25,611 nt of DNA from an uncultured Oscillospiraceae bacterium (GCA_910584835.1 CAJUEG010000039.1:1-25611), one strand, 5' to 3'. Shown: positions 1 through 7,968, counted from the stretch's first letter. Notes: generated by a model not told the origin, from the letters alone. A program made the numbers and translations.

Positions 1-390
1 ATCCGGCGACTGAAATACGTTCCCTGACGAGCAAGCGACCCTGGAGGGTGCGCCAGGACCCGCCTGTGGGGGTTCTCCCCCATCAAAGACGGCCAAATAA
101 GGCGGCGAGCGGTACCCACCCGTCCAGAAACAGCGGACAAGCTGTTTTGCAATGACCTCGTCAGCACACAATGATACTCCCGCCCATGCGGGCGGCTCGG
201 AGCGATCCTCGGAGGGGTGAGATTCCCGTGACGCGCACAGCGCGGTTTCAGTCTGCCGCCCACGCCTGGGGGAGTAGTGTCGAATACAGGCAAGCGAAGG
301 ACAGGAATACAACGTCCTTCGGGTATTCTCATGTTTTTGATTTCAGATGCCACGGGGGTCACTCAACGCAGCTGGGCGGCCCCCGTTTTT
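1..390 (+). other. Gene-free, highly structured region; candidate noncoding RNA (5' end outside window)
   Basis: No convincing protein gene is visible here. Short reading frames lack ribosome sites and recognisable domains. The stretch contains many local hairpins, including CCTGG/CCAGG (41-58), TGGGGG-TTCT-CCCCCA near 65-80, CAGC/GCTG near 131-144, CCCGC/GCGGG near 180-194 and GAATAC/GTATTC near 305-327. It ends in an intrinsic terminator at 352-390. Dense pairing followed by a terminator is what a folded noncoding RNA would look like, but I do not recognise a known family. It could also be a long leader or the decayed end of an element. The 5' end is not in the window. Confidence 0.35.
352..390 (+). 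terminator. Intrinsic terminator closing the structured left-edge region
   Basis: ACGGGGG (352-358) pairs perfectly with CCCCCGT (380-386), followed by a run of five T. The loop is long (21 nt) but itself GC-rich. It would end a rightward transcript before the small Cys-rich gene at 436. Confidence 0.6.
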
Positions 391-435
391 CTGGAATCAA
401 GCGCCAAACTGTACAATAGCAGAGGAGGTGTAGAA

Positions 436-579
436 ATGAGGTGCCCCTATGCCAAAGCAACAGACGAATTTCATGGATGGAAGTGCGGGATTACCGGGGG
501 AGAATGTGAGCTTATCTTCCCAGATGAAAAATACTGTACCGCATTGGATGATGACCCGGAAGAAGATGTTCCAGGGTAA
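436..579 (+). CDS. Small four-cysteine protein (47 aa), unknown function
   Basis: The start is set by a strong AGAGGAGGTG ribosome site at 421-430, just before the ATG. The 47-aa product begins MRCPYAK and has four cysteines (CPY, KCG, GEC, YCT) and an acidic tail. The pattern suggests a small metal-binding or disulfide-stabilised fold, but no function can be read from it. Similar short Cys-rich proteins are common in mobile elements of gut Clostridia, as far as I recall, which fits the recombinase genes downstream. An upstream in-frame extension back to position 277 lacks a ribosome site and crosses the terminator, so I reject it. Confidence 0.6.
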   Translation: MRCPYAKATDEFHGWKCGITGGECELIFPDEKYCTALDDDPEEDVPG

Positions 580-584
580 AAAGT

Positions 585-610
585 GAGCCGGGGCGGCAAC
601 GCCCCGGCTC
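585..610 (-). terminator. Intrinsic terminator of the leftward DUF2325 gene
   Basis: Perfect 11-bp hairpin: GAGCCGGGGCG (585-595), loop GCAA, CGCCCCGGCTC (600-610). On the minus strand it is followed by ACTTTTTA, so it fits as terminator of the leftward gene ending at 712. Read rightward it lacks a T run, so it would end the small upstream gene only weakly. Confidence 0.7.
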
Positions 611-628
611 TTGAGGATGGAGGATAGA

Positions 629-664
629 ATGAAAAAGAAAGAGTATCTCTTGCAAATTTTATGA
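629..664 (+). CDS. Very short ORF (11 aa) with ribosome site; truncated gene start or leader peptide
   Basis: A GGAGG-type ribosome site (near 619-623) precedes ATG at 629, encoding MKKKEYLLQIL and a stop. The lysine-rich start looks like a genuine N-terminus, but nothing follows in frame. It lies between the 11-bp hairpin and the 3' end of the convergent DUF2325 gene. It could be a leader peptide, a remnant cut off by insertion of the DUF2325 gene, or chance. No function is proposed. Confidence 0.25.
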   Translation: MKKKEYLLQIL

Positions 665-711
665 TAGAGGTACTTCATTACAAAAGTTTACGCAGAAGTG
701 TTACAAAAGCA

Positions 712-2619
712 TTAAACTTCATTCCGTCCCTTTTCCGCCGCCAGCTCATCCAGCGCAAGCTGCACCGCGCATTTCTTTGCGCTGGCTGAGCTGAAATAGC
801 GCACAGGGATGCCGTTCTTCCGGGCGACGTCAATGATGCGGTCATAATATTTGTGGGACATGGCATTGACCTGGAGCCACACCACGTCCGCGCCCCGGAC
901 GATGTTGAGATTGGGCAAGTCCTCCCGGTCATAGAACCGGGCCCCGGGCAGCAGCGGCTTCACCGCCTTGCGCCAGCTGTCGTGGCCGCCGAACACCGCC
1001 ACCCGCCGCCTCACCTGCCACGGCAGCTCCACCAGCGGGCCGCTGTCCTCCTCCGCGCCATCCTCTCCAGCCCTCAGATTATAGAGGGTTTCCCGGAGCT
1101 GGGCCAGCTCCGCGCGGTCAATCCCGCCCTTCTGCTCCACAGCCCGGAGCTGTTCCTTCAGCCGCCCCGCCGCACGCTCCGCGTCATGAAGCGCACCCCG
1201 CAGTTCCTTCACCTTCCGGGCCAGCGATTCGATTTGCGCGGCGTGATCCTCGGCGGGAAGCGGAGCGGACGGGGGTTCCTCTGTTTCCTCTGAAGGGGCA
1301 TCCGCATCCCCGCCGTCGCCAAAGGGCCAGTCGAACGCTTTCCAACCATGCTCTCCGGCGTCGGTATAATAGGCAAACATAGCCCCAAAGGCCAGCTCCC
1401 GGGCCCGCTGTTCCGCAATCCCATGGGACATGAACCAACGGATCAGTTTATCGGACGGCTGCTGATCCCGGGGCGGTATCACGCCGGTGGCGATGTAAAA
1501 CAGCTGTGCCTCGGAGGCCAGCCAGTCCGGGGCGTCATCCTCTTCTGCTTCATCTTCGGAAGCCATCCGGTACTCGTACCGCAGCCTGTAGTCCGGCCCG
1601 CCCGGTTCGGACAGATCGGCCCTGGCGTCAAAGTCATCCTGCGTCCAGGGCAGGTGCCGCTCGGCGCAGATCATCACAATGGCGGTGAGGCTGTTCAGAT
1701 TAGCCAGCGCGTCCTTCTCCCGCTCCAGCAGCAGGTAGGCGGCGCACAGGGCGTAGGGATCGTCCGTGCCGTAGCCGGACAGCAGCTCCGCCGCCTTCCG
1801 GGAACCAAGCTGCTCCTGGATCTCCGCCACCGGGCGGCAGATCAGCTTCGGAGCCATGAACAACGCAATCGTATCAGGACGCTCTGAGGGCAAAAGATCG
1901 TCCGGCGGCATGAAATCCGGGCCGGGCAGGCTTGCCCCCAAAAAGGGGGGCGGCTCCGGTGTTACAGGCTGAAGCCGGTCATAGACCTCCAGAATCCGAT
2001 CCATATAATCCAGAAAAGCGGCCTTGAACCGCTGGCGGAGCTCCGCAGCGGTTTCATCATCGACCAGGGCCAGCAGAGCCCGAAACTCCTTGCGGTATGC
2101 CCCGTCCCGGTCACGCAGAAGGGTCAATGTGCGAACCAGCACATCCCGGGAGTGATCCAGATCCTCCGAAAAAGGGATATCGTATTCCAGCCGCTCGTCC
2201 GGTTCCAGGGGCAGCAGGGAAAGATAGTCGTCGTCGCTGCCGCAGTGCATCTCCCAGTAATCCAGCAGCCACAGCGCCGCGCCCAGCAGGAAGTCCGTCC
2301 GCCGGGCCATCCGCACCGACAGGGGCGCGGGAATCGCCGCCGTCGCGGAAACCACCTTGACCACGGCCTTCCGTCCATATGTTCCGGCATACCGCTCACA
2401 CAGCGGTGCCGCCACCGCCATGGCGGCGCTCTGATGGAGCCGCGCGGCGGCTGGGGTCACCCAGTCCAGCCCGTTCTCCGTGCCGCTGCGGAACTGTCGG
2501 TAGATAGAAAATTCCTCGGAGAACGCCTCCTGCTCCGCCGCGCTGAGAGGCTGGGAACGCACGGGCTCACCGGCTATCCTCCACATCTTGCTGGGGACGG
2601 CTTTTTTCTTTGCGCACAT
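712..2619 (-). CDS. DUF2325 domain protein (635 aa)
   Basis: The start at 2619 (MCAKKKAVPSK) is chosen because AAGGCGGTG lies just upstream and a good promoter (2650-2678) precedes it. The longer frame to 2862 crosses that promoter. The last ~90 residues form a DUF2325 domain, from VAVFGGHDSW through the LNIVRGADVVW segment to VRYFSSASAKK, a Rossmann-like fold of unknown function. Before it lies a charged, probably coiled-coil segment (about residues 470-535) and a long N-terminal part with no family I recognise. There are acidic low-complexity patches near residues 355-365 and 445-460. It is transcribed away from the recombinase operon and shares its control region, suggesting mobile-element cargo or a regulator of the element. 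The biochemical role is unknown. Confidence 0.8.
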   Translation of the reverse strand: MCAKKKAVPSKMWRIAGEPVRSQPLSAAEQEAFSEEFSIYRQFRSGTENGLDWVTPAAARLHQSAAMAVAAPLCERYAGTYGRKAVVKVVSATAAIPAPLSVRMARRTDFLLGAALWLLDYWEMHCGSDDDYLSLLPLEPDERLEYDIPFSEDLDHSRDVLVRTLTLLRDRDGAYRKEFRALLALVDDETAAELRQRFKAAFLDYMDRILEVYDRLQPVTPEPPPFLGASLPGPDFMPPDDLLPSERPDTIALFMAPKLICRPVAEIQEQLGSRKAAELLSGYGTDDPYALCAAYLLLEREKDALANLNSLTAIVMICAERHLPWTQDDFDARADLSEPGGPDYRLRYEYRMASEDEAEEDDAPDWLASEAQLFYIATGVIPPRDQQPSDKLIRWFMSHGIAEQRARELAFGAMFAYYTDAGEHGWKAFDWPFGDGGDADAPSEETEEPPSAPLPAEDHAAQIESLARKVKELRGALHDAERAAGRLKEQLRAVEQKGGIDRAELAQLRETLYNLRAGEDGAEEDSGPLVELPWQVRRRVAVFGGHDSWRKAVKPLLPGARFYDREDLPNLNIVRGADVVWLQVNAMSHKYYDRIIDVARKNGIPVRYFSSASAKKCAVQLALDELAAEKGRNEV

Positions 2620-2649
2620 GGCTGTCACCGCCTTGTTTTCTCTGAGACC

Positions 2650-2678
2650 AGTATACCATAGTTCTCCCAACGGTACAA
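2650..2678 (-). promoter_or_regulatory. Promoter of the DUF2325 gene
   Basis: On the minus strand TTGTAC (complement of 2673-2678) and TATACT (complement of 2650-2655) are separated by exactly 17 bp, about 30 bp upstream of the start at 2619. It sits in the divergent region shared with the rightward operon, so bound factors could affect both directions. Confidence 0.65.
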
Positions 2679-2713
2679 ACAGTTTCCACCATTCGAAGGA
2701 GGCACTACAAAAG

Positions 2714-2875
2714 ATGCATACAGAACAAATATCAATGTCAAACGTCAATATCGACTGCTGCGGCATCCGCAACCTGCTCCGTCTCCTGTCCGGGCATGGT
2801 TTTAGCGAGCAGGAGCTGAAAAAGATCACCGCCCGAATCGTCAAAACCACGGGCGCGGACATCGTTTTTTGTTAG
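2714..2875 (+). CDS. Small protein ahead of recombinase operon (53 aa), unknown
   Basis: AAGGAGG at 2696-2702 sets the ATG at 2714. The product begins MHTEQISMSNVN, contains a CCG motif, then LLRLLSGHGFSEQELKKIT, which looks like helices of a small DNA-binding or adaptor fold, and ends DIVFC. No family is recognised. It is the first gene of the rightward series, 77 bp before recombinase 1. By position it may be an excisionase-like or directionality factor, but that is inference only. Confidence 0.6.
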   Translation: MHTEQISMSNVNIDCCGIRNLLRLLSGHGFSEQELKKITARIVKTTGADIVFC

Positions 2876-2952
2876 GTTTCACCGCTCGAATTTCATAGCT
2901 ATTCGGGCCGGGTTGTGGTACTGTTTGTTGCTGACAGAAGGAGGTGCAGACC

Positions 2953-4545
2953 ATGGGCAGACAGCCGCAGACCAGCGGGAGCCTCGCGCTGGAACAGAAG
3001 AATGTCATTGTGATCGAGGCCGCCCCGCACCAAGCGCCGGAGAAGCTCCGGGTAGCGGCCTACTGTCGGGTCAGCTCGGACTCCTCCGACCAGCTCAACT
3101 CCTTCATGGCCCAGCTCAGCTACTACACCACCCTGATCGGCTCCAAGGAGAACTGGACGCTGGCTGACCTCTATGCCGATGAGGGCATCACAGGCACCTC
3201 GGCGGAGAAGCGCCCGGACTTCCAGCGCCTCCTGGCGGACTGCCGCCGTGGGCGGGTGGACAAGGTGCTGGTCAAGTCCGTCTCCCGGTTCGCCCGCAAC
3301 GCCAGGGACTGCCTGAGCACCATCCGGGAGCTGAAGGCCATCGGCGTGGGGGTGTGCTTCGAGGAGCAGCATATCGACACGTCCAACATGAGCGGTGAGC
3401 TGCTCACCGCCGTATTTGCCGCCATGGCACAGCGGGAGAGCCAAAACATCTCGGAAAATATGCGCTGGAGCTACCAGCGCCGGATGCAGAGCGGCCAGTT
3501 TATCACCTGCAGTGCCCCCTTCGGATATCGTCTAAAAGAGGACGGGAAGCTTGCTGTCAATGAGCCGGAGGCAGATATTGTCCGCACGATCTTTGAGCGA
3601 TATCTCGCGGGGCAGAGCAAAGATGATATCGCGGAATATGTCTCCACCCTTGGCATTCCAACACGGGAAGGGAATCTCCAGTGGAAGCACAAAGCCATCT
3701 CCTATATTCTGAGCAATGAACGGTACGTTGGGGACGCGCTGCTTCAAAAAAAGTTTACCACCGATACTCTGCCATTCAAGCAGAAGATCAACCGCGGGGA
3801 AAAGGAACAGTATTTTGTGCCCCAAAGCCATCCGGCCATCATTGACCAGGAAACCTTTGACGCTGTCGCGGCGCTGTTGAGCAAACGAACGTTTACGATG
3901 CCCCATAGGGAGAGCAGCCCATTAGCGTTAAAGATTTTCTGCGGAACCTGCGGGAACTCGTTCCGGCGCGCTGTCTGCGGGCAAAAGACATATTGGGTCT
4001 GCCGTCAGCACTATAGGGGCAAAGACGTCTGCCCTTCCGGGCGGATCCCTGAGGAGGAGATCCACGCCGCCTTCCTCCGGGTGTACCATAAGCTCCGCCT
4101 CCACGGGGAGCCCATCCTCAAGCAGATGATCTCAGACCTCCAGTCCGTCCGGGAACGGCGGATGCTCTGGAGCCGGGACATCGTTGCATTGAACCAAACT
4201 ATCGCTGATCTCTCCGATCAGGGTCGAATGCTGGCCGACATGAACAAGTGCGGCCTGGTCGACCCTGATATTTTTATATCCCAGAGCAATGAGCTGGCCC
4301 GGCAGCTCCGGGCCACAAAGCAGGAAAAGGAGCGGCTTCTGGCGGATGGGGACGATGACGCCATCCCCAGGACACGGGAGCTACTGGAAACGCTGGAAAC
4401 CCTGCCGGAATTTCTCCCCGCCTTCGACGGCGAGATCTTCGCCGACCTGGTGGAGCGGATCACAGCAGAGGGGGATGGCCGCCTGCGGTTCCGGCTGAAG
4501 AACGGGCTGGAATTGATCGAAACCACCGAGAGGAGTGTGCGCTGA
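2953..4545 (+). CDS. Large serine recombinase 1 (530 aa)
   Basis: Site-specific recombinase that would cut and join DNA for element integration and excision. The ATG at 2953 is preceded by AAGGAGG (2938-2944) with 8-nt spacing; a GTG at 2944 overlaps that site and is rejected. Domains in order: resolvase catalytic domain (about 32-180) with the YCRVS motif, giving nucleophile Ser41 next to Arg39, and the typical DEGITGTS and SVSRFARN segments; the Recombinase DNA-binding domain (about 190-300); a zinc ribbon (CGTCG...WVC...DVC, about 320-360); then a charged coiled-coil region. Length is normal for the family. Its stop overlaps the next gene's start (TGATG), indicating translational coupling. 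It appears intact. Confidence 0.93.
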   Translation: MGRQPQTSGSLALEQKNVIVIEAAPHQAPEKLRVAAYCRVSSDSSDQLNSFMAQLSYYTTLIGSKENWTLADLYADEGITGTSAEKRPDFQRLLADCRRGRVDKVLVKSVSRFARNARDCLSTIRELKAIGVGVCFEEQHIDTSNMSGELLTAVFAAMAQRESQNISENMRWSYQRRMQSGQFITCSAPFGYRLKEDGKLAVNEPEADIVRTIFERYLAGQSKDDIAEYVSTLGIPTREGNLQWKHKAISYILSNERYVGDALLQKKFTTDTLPFKQKINRGEKEQYFVPQSHPAIIDQETFDAVAALLSKRTFTMPHRESSPLALKIFCGTCGNSFRRAVCGQKTYWVCRQHYRGKDVCPSGRIPEEEIHAAFLRVYHKLRLHGEPILKQMISDLQSVRERRMLWSRDIVALNQTIADLSDQGRMLADMNKCGLVDPDIFISQSNELARQLRATKQEKERLLADGDDDAIPRTRELLETLETLPEFLPAFDGEIFADLVERITAEGDGRLRFRLKNGLELIETTERSVR

Positions 4546-5360
4546 TGGCAAACCGAAAGCTGCCCTTCGGCTACTGCCTGCACAACGGGCAGGTGCGGGA
4601 GGAGGAACAGGAGGCGGAGATAGTGCGGCTGATCTTCCGCCGCTATGCGGATGGAGCCTCTTACGGGAAGCTGGCGGAGGAGTTAAACGCCACCGGCTGC
4701 CCCTACGCCCCCGGCAGGCCCTGGAACAAAAACATGGTGGCACGGATTCTCCAGGATGGGCGCTATCTGGACAGCGCCGAATATCCCCGGCTTCTCTCGC
4801 CGAAACTGTTCCACCAGGCTCAAAGCGCCAGGCCGGACGTGTCCGGCAGGTTGGAGCGCCCGGAGATCAAAGATATCCGCGTCCTGGCCCGGTGCGCCCA
4901 GTGCGGCGAACCCATGCGGCGGATGCGCAAAAACTACTGGTACTGCTCCAACTGCATGGCTTCCCCCAGAAAAATTAAGGATGAAGCCCTGATCCTATGT
5001 GTGGAGCGGCTCCTCCGCGGCCTCCGGGAACATCCTGAGTCCATTTCCCCCGCCCCTGCCGCCGAGAGCGAAAACGAAGCTGTTCGGACGGCTCAAGACC
5101 GCCTTACCCACGAACTGGAACAGGCCGAGTTTGATGAAGCTGCCGCCAAAGCCCAGGCCATCGCCCTGGCCTCCGCCCGATTCGATGCTCTGGACTCTGA
5201 GGACTATGAAGCCATGAGGCTGCGCCACCTGCTGGGCAGCACAAAGCCGTGCGATGGCCTGGACAGTGAGCTTCTCCGGCAGATCGCCGCCGCCGTCCTG
5301 ATCCGCCCCTCTGGAGCTGTCAGCCTGAAGCTCAAAAACGGGCAGACGATAGGAGGATGA
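4545..5360 (+). CDS. Recombinase-like protein lacking the catalytic domain (271 aa)
   Basis: Begins at the ATG overlapping the stop of recombinase 1. The protein starts directly in the Recombinase DNA-binding domain: PFGYCLHNG, then EAEIVRLIFRRYADG, an NATGCPY helix-turn segment and a MVARILQDGRY segment. A zinc ribbon follows (CAQCGEP...YWYCSNC, about residues 115-140), then a glutamate/alanine-rich coiled coil. The whole resolvase catalytic domain is absent: there is no YCRVS motif and no serine nucleophile. Because coupling and reading frame are clean, this looks like a maintained form rather than fresh decay. It probably binds DNA or pairs with the full-length recombinases to shape the synaptic complex; that role is inferred. 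Confidence 0.88.
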   Translation: MANRKLPFGYCLHNGQVREEEQEAEIVRLIFRRYADGASYGKLAEELNATGCPYAPGRPWNKNMVARILQDGRYLDSAEYPRLLSPKLFHQAQSARPDVSGRLERPEIKDIRVLARCAQCGEPMRRMRKNYWYCSNCMASPRKIKDEALILCVERLLRGLREHPESISPAPAAESENEAVRTAQDRLTHELEQAEFDEAAAKAQAIALASARFDALDSEDYEAMRLRHLLGSTKPCDGLDSELLRQIAAAVLIRPSGAVSLKLKNGQTIGG

Positions 5361-5493
5361 ACTGCCTCCTCTGTTGGTTTCGCTGGGTTTTTGGGGCCTT
5401 TCTTTGGTGGATATCGTGATAGCTTTGAGGCCCTGAACTTGGTATTGTTGTGGTCGGAACCCAGCGAATATGGTAAGATAGGAGGAACTTCAA
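5361..5493 (+). repeat. Intergenic DNA with 11-bp inverted repeat between recombinase genes
   Basis: TTCGCTGGGTT (5379-5389) and AACCCAGCGAA (5458-5468) are perfect inverted copies 68 bp apart. Inside lie GGGGCC (5393-5398) and GGCCCT (about 5428-5433), which could extend the fold. The segment also holds ATAGCT-N15-TGGTATTGTT (5419-5449), closely matching the gap upstream of recombinase 1. Possible roles are a recombinase binding or crossover site, or a leader structure for recombinase 3. Confidence 0.5.
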
Positions 5494-7125
5494 ATGACCG
5501 CCACCGCGCCCAAAGTGATCACCATCCCCGCCAACCCCGCGCTGGCCCAGGCCAGGGCCGTCAGGCGGCAGCTCCGGGTGGCTGCCTACTGCCGGGTGTC
5601 CACCGACAGCGAGGAGCAGCTCACCAGCTATGAGGCCCAGAAGAAATACTACACCGACAAGATCATGACCAACCCGGCCTGGACTATGGCTGGGATCTTC
5701 GCTGACGAGGGCATCACAGGCACCTCCGCCGCCAAACGGCCCCAGTTTCTGCGGATGATCCGCCAGTGCAGGCAGAAGAAGATTGACCTGGTGCTGGTGA
5801 AGTCCATCTCCCGGTTCGCCCGGAACACCGTGGACTGCCTCAACTATGTGCGGGCCCTGCGGGAGCTGGGCATCGCCATCATCTTCGAGGAGCAGAATAT
5901 CAACACCCTGGAAACCGATGGGGAGCTGCTGCTCACCCTGCTGGGGGCCGTGGCCCAGGGGGAGAGCGAGTCCATCAGCGAGAACGTGAAGTGGGGCAAG
6001 CGTCAGGCCATGCGGGAGGGCAAAGCCGCCATCCAGTACAAGCGGCTGTACGCCTTCGAGAAGGGCGAGGACGGCAAGCCCCGGATCATCCCGGAGCAGG
6101 CGGAGGTGGTGCGGCAGATCTATGACAGCTTCCTGGGCGGCCACAGCCTGCGCATGATCAAGGACGCCCTGGAAGCAAAGGCCATCCCCACCGTCACTGG
6201 CGGCTCGGAGTGGTCCATCGCCGTCATCCGGGGCATTTTGCAGAACGAGAAATACTGCGGCGACGTCCTCCAGCAAAAGAGCTTCGTGGCCGACTGCATC
6301 AGCCACAAGCACGTGCGCAATGTGGGCCAGCTCCCCATGTACCTGACCCAGGATCACCACGAGGGCATCGTCAGCCGGGATACCTTCCACGCGGCCAAGG
6401 CGGAGTTCGCCCGCCGCAGCGCCGGACGGGCCCCCAGCCAGAAGCAGGCCCCCACAGGCCGCTCCTGCTACAGCGCCAAGTATGCCCTCACCGGGCGGCT
6501 GGTGTGCGGCGAGTGCGGCACCCTGTACCGCAGGTGCGTGTGGAGCAAGCGGGGGCGGAAGAAGGCCGTGTGGCGGTGCGCCAGCCGGATCGACTACGGA
6601 TCGGCATACTGCCACGAGTCCCCAACCCTCCAGGAAGGGCCTTTGCAGGCCGCCATCCTCGCCGCCCTCAGCTCGATCATGAGCCAAAAGGACCGGCTGG
6701 TGGTGCAGATCGAGAACGCCATGCGCATGGAGCTGGCCCCCGTCCCCGGCGAGACCATGAGCCTCTCCGATATCGACCGGCGCCTGGGAGAGCTGGAGCG
6801 GGAGTTCAAGACGCTATTTCAGACCTCCAAGGAGGACGGCGGGTATCTGGGCCACGCCGGCGCCTTCCAGCGGATCACGGAGGAGATGGGGGCGCTGAAG
6901 GAGAAAAGAGCCTTTCTCCTGGCCCAGCAGGAGGGCAATTCCGCCGCCAGCCGGCGCATCCGGGACGCGGTGGACATCCTGAACGGAGGCGATCCCCGGT
7001 TCACGGAGTGGAACGAGAGCGATATCCGCCAGCTGGTGGACACGGTGGTGGTGCTGTCGGCGGACAGGATCCGGGTCTGCCTGCGGGGCGGGATGGAGAT
7101 TGAACAGACGATAGAAGGAGGTTAG
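5494..7125 (+). CDS. Large serine recombinase 3 (543 aa)
   Basis: AGGAGGA at 5480-5486 precedes the ATG. The layout is that of a complete large serine recombinase: catalytic domain (about 27-175) with YCRVST placing nucleophile Ser36 and Arg34, followed by DEGITGTS and SISRFARN; the DNA-binding Recombinase domain (about 185-300); a zinc ribbon (CGECG...WRC...YC, about 335-375); and a coiled-coil C-terminal region. It resembles recombinase 1 in the catalytic core but diverges elsewhere, so it is a distinct paralogue, not a recent copy. Its 3' end contains the ribosome site of the metallophosphoesterase 5 nt downstream, so the two are cotranscribed. Together with the upstream pair it forms a three-recombinase cluster typical of clostridial integrative elements. 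Confidence 0.93.
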   Translation: MTATAPKVITIPANPALAQARAVRRQLRVAAYCRVSTDSEEQLTSYEAQKKYYTDKIMTNPAWTMAGIFADEGITGTSAAKRPQFLRMIRQCRQKKIDLVLVKSISRFARNTVDCLNYVRALRELGIAIIFEEQNINTLETDGELLLTLLGAVAQGESESISENVKWGKRQAMREGKAAIQYKRLYAFEKGEDGKPRIIPEQAEVVRQIYDSFLGGHSLRMIKDALEAKAIPTVTGGSEWSIAVIRGILQNEKYCGDVLQQKSFVADCISHKHVRNVGQLPMYLTQDHHEGIVSRDTFHAAKAEFARRSAGRAPSQKQAPTGRSCYSAKYALTGRLVCGECGTLYRRCVWSKRGRKKAVWRCASRIDYGSAYCHESPTLQEGPLQAAILAALSSIMSQKDRLVVQIENAMRMELAPVPGETMSLSDIDRRLGELEREFKTLFQTSKEDGGYLGHAGAFQRITEEMGALKEKRAFLLAQQEGNSAASRRIRDAVDILNGGDPRFTEWNESDIRQLVDTVVVLSADRIRVCLRGGMEIEQTIEGG

Positions 7126-7130
7126 GAAAC

Positions 7131-7880
7131 ATGATTTTCGCAACAGGTGATTGTCACGGCGATTTCCAGCGGTTCGGCTCCAAGCACTTTCCCCAACAGA
7201 AAGGTATGGGCCGGGATGACTATATGATCATTCTGGGCGACTTCGGCGGGGTATGGAACGGTTCCTCAGAGGAGCGGAAGCGGCTGGACTGGCTGAATGA
7301 AAAGCCCTTCACTACCCTGTTCGTCAGCGGAAATCACGAAAACTACTGGATGCTCCGGGAACTCCCCGTGGAGGACTGGCACGGCGGCAGGGTGCAGCGC
7401 GTCCGGCCCAACATTCTGCACCTCATGCGGGGCCAGCTCTATGACATTGGAGGGCGCACCTTCTTCTCCATGGGCGGGGCTGCCTCCCACGATGTGGAGG
7501 ACGGCATCCTCGATCAGAATGCCCCGGACTTCCGGGCGCGGTACCTCCACCTGCTCCTTGAGGGGCGGCGCAGGTTCCGAATCATCGGCAAGTCCTGGTG
7601 GCCGGAGGAGCTGCCCTCCGACGAGGAGTACGCCGCCGCGCTGGACACCTTAGAACGGGCGGGCTGGAAGGCGGACTACGTACTAACGCACTGTGCCCCC
7701 ACCAGCATCGCCCGGCAGATGAACCGGCACTACCAGCCGGACAAGCTGACGGACTTCCTGGAGACCGTGGAACAACGGCTGGAGTTCGGCTGCTGGCTGT
7801 TTGGGCACTACCACGCCAACCGGGCAATCGACAAGAAGCACATTCTGCTGTACGAGGATATCGTACAGCTAACCGAATAG
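7131..7880 (+). CDS. Calcineurin-like metallophosphoesterase (249 aa)
   Basis: A hydrolase of phosphate esters using two metal ions. All signature motifs are visible in order: GDCHGD (residues 6-11), GDFGG (36-40), GNHEN (67-71), a THCAPT segment, and GHYH (about 225-228) as last metal ligands. Length matches single-domain members. The ribosome site GAAGGAGG lies inside the end of recombinase 3 and the gene ends just before a strong terminator, so it is last in the recombinase operon. The substrate (nucleotide, phosphoprotein or nucleic acid) cannot be told from sequence. Its position suggests mobile-element cargo. Confidence 0.9.
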   Translation: MIFATGDCHGDFQRFGSKHFPQQKGMGRDDYMIILGDFGGVWNGSSEERKRLDWLNEKPFTTLFVSGNHENYWMLRELPVEDWHGGRVQRVRPNILHLMRGQLYDIGGRTFFSMGGAASHDVEDGILDQNAPDFRARYLHLLLEGRRRFRIIGKSWWPEELPSDEEYAAALDTLERAGWKADYVLTHCAPTSIARQMNRHYQPDKLTDFLETVEQRLEFGCWLFGHYHANRAIDKKHILLYEDIVQLTE

Positions 7881-7881
7881 G

Positions 7882-7929
7882 CCGGCAGGGAAAAGCGCGG
7901 GATTGGGTTCCCGCGTTTTTCTCTGCCGG
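7882..7929 (+). terminator. Long intrinsic terminator after the recombinase operon
   Basis: Inner stem CGCGGGA (7896-7902) / TCCCGCG (7909-7915) is followed by five T. Outer arms CCGGCAG (7882-7888) and CTGCCGG (7923-7929), with AAAA/TTTT between, make one nearly continuous hairpin of about 48 nt. It probably works in both directions. Confidence 0.85.
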
Positions 7930-7968
7930 TTTCAAAAATCAGGCGCGCGGCGCCGGAAGGAGAAGCCT

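Noticed and set aside
2620..2862. N-terminal extension of the DUF2325 gene to 2862
   Set aside because: It would pass over the TTGTAC/TATACT promoter and the divergent ribosome site; the start at 2619 has its own ribosome site.
5332..6687. Long leftward open frame (451 codons) opposite recombinase 3
   Set aside because: It is the complement of a clear recombinase gene, has no ribosome site or domain and reflects GC-rich codon bias.
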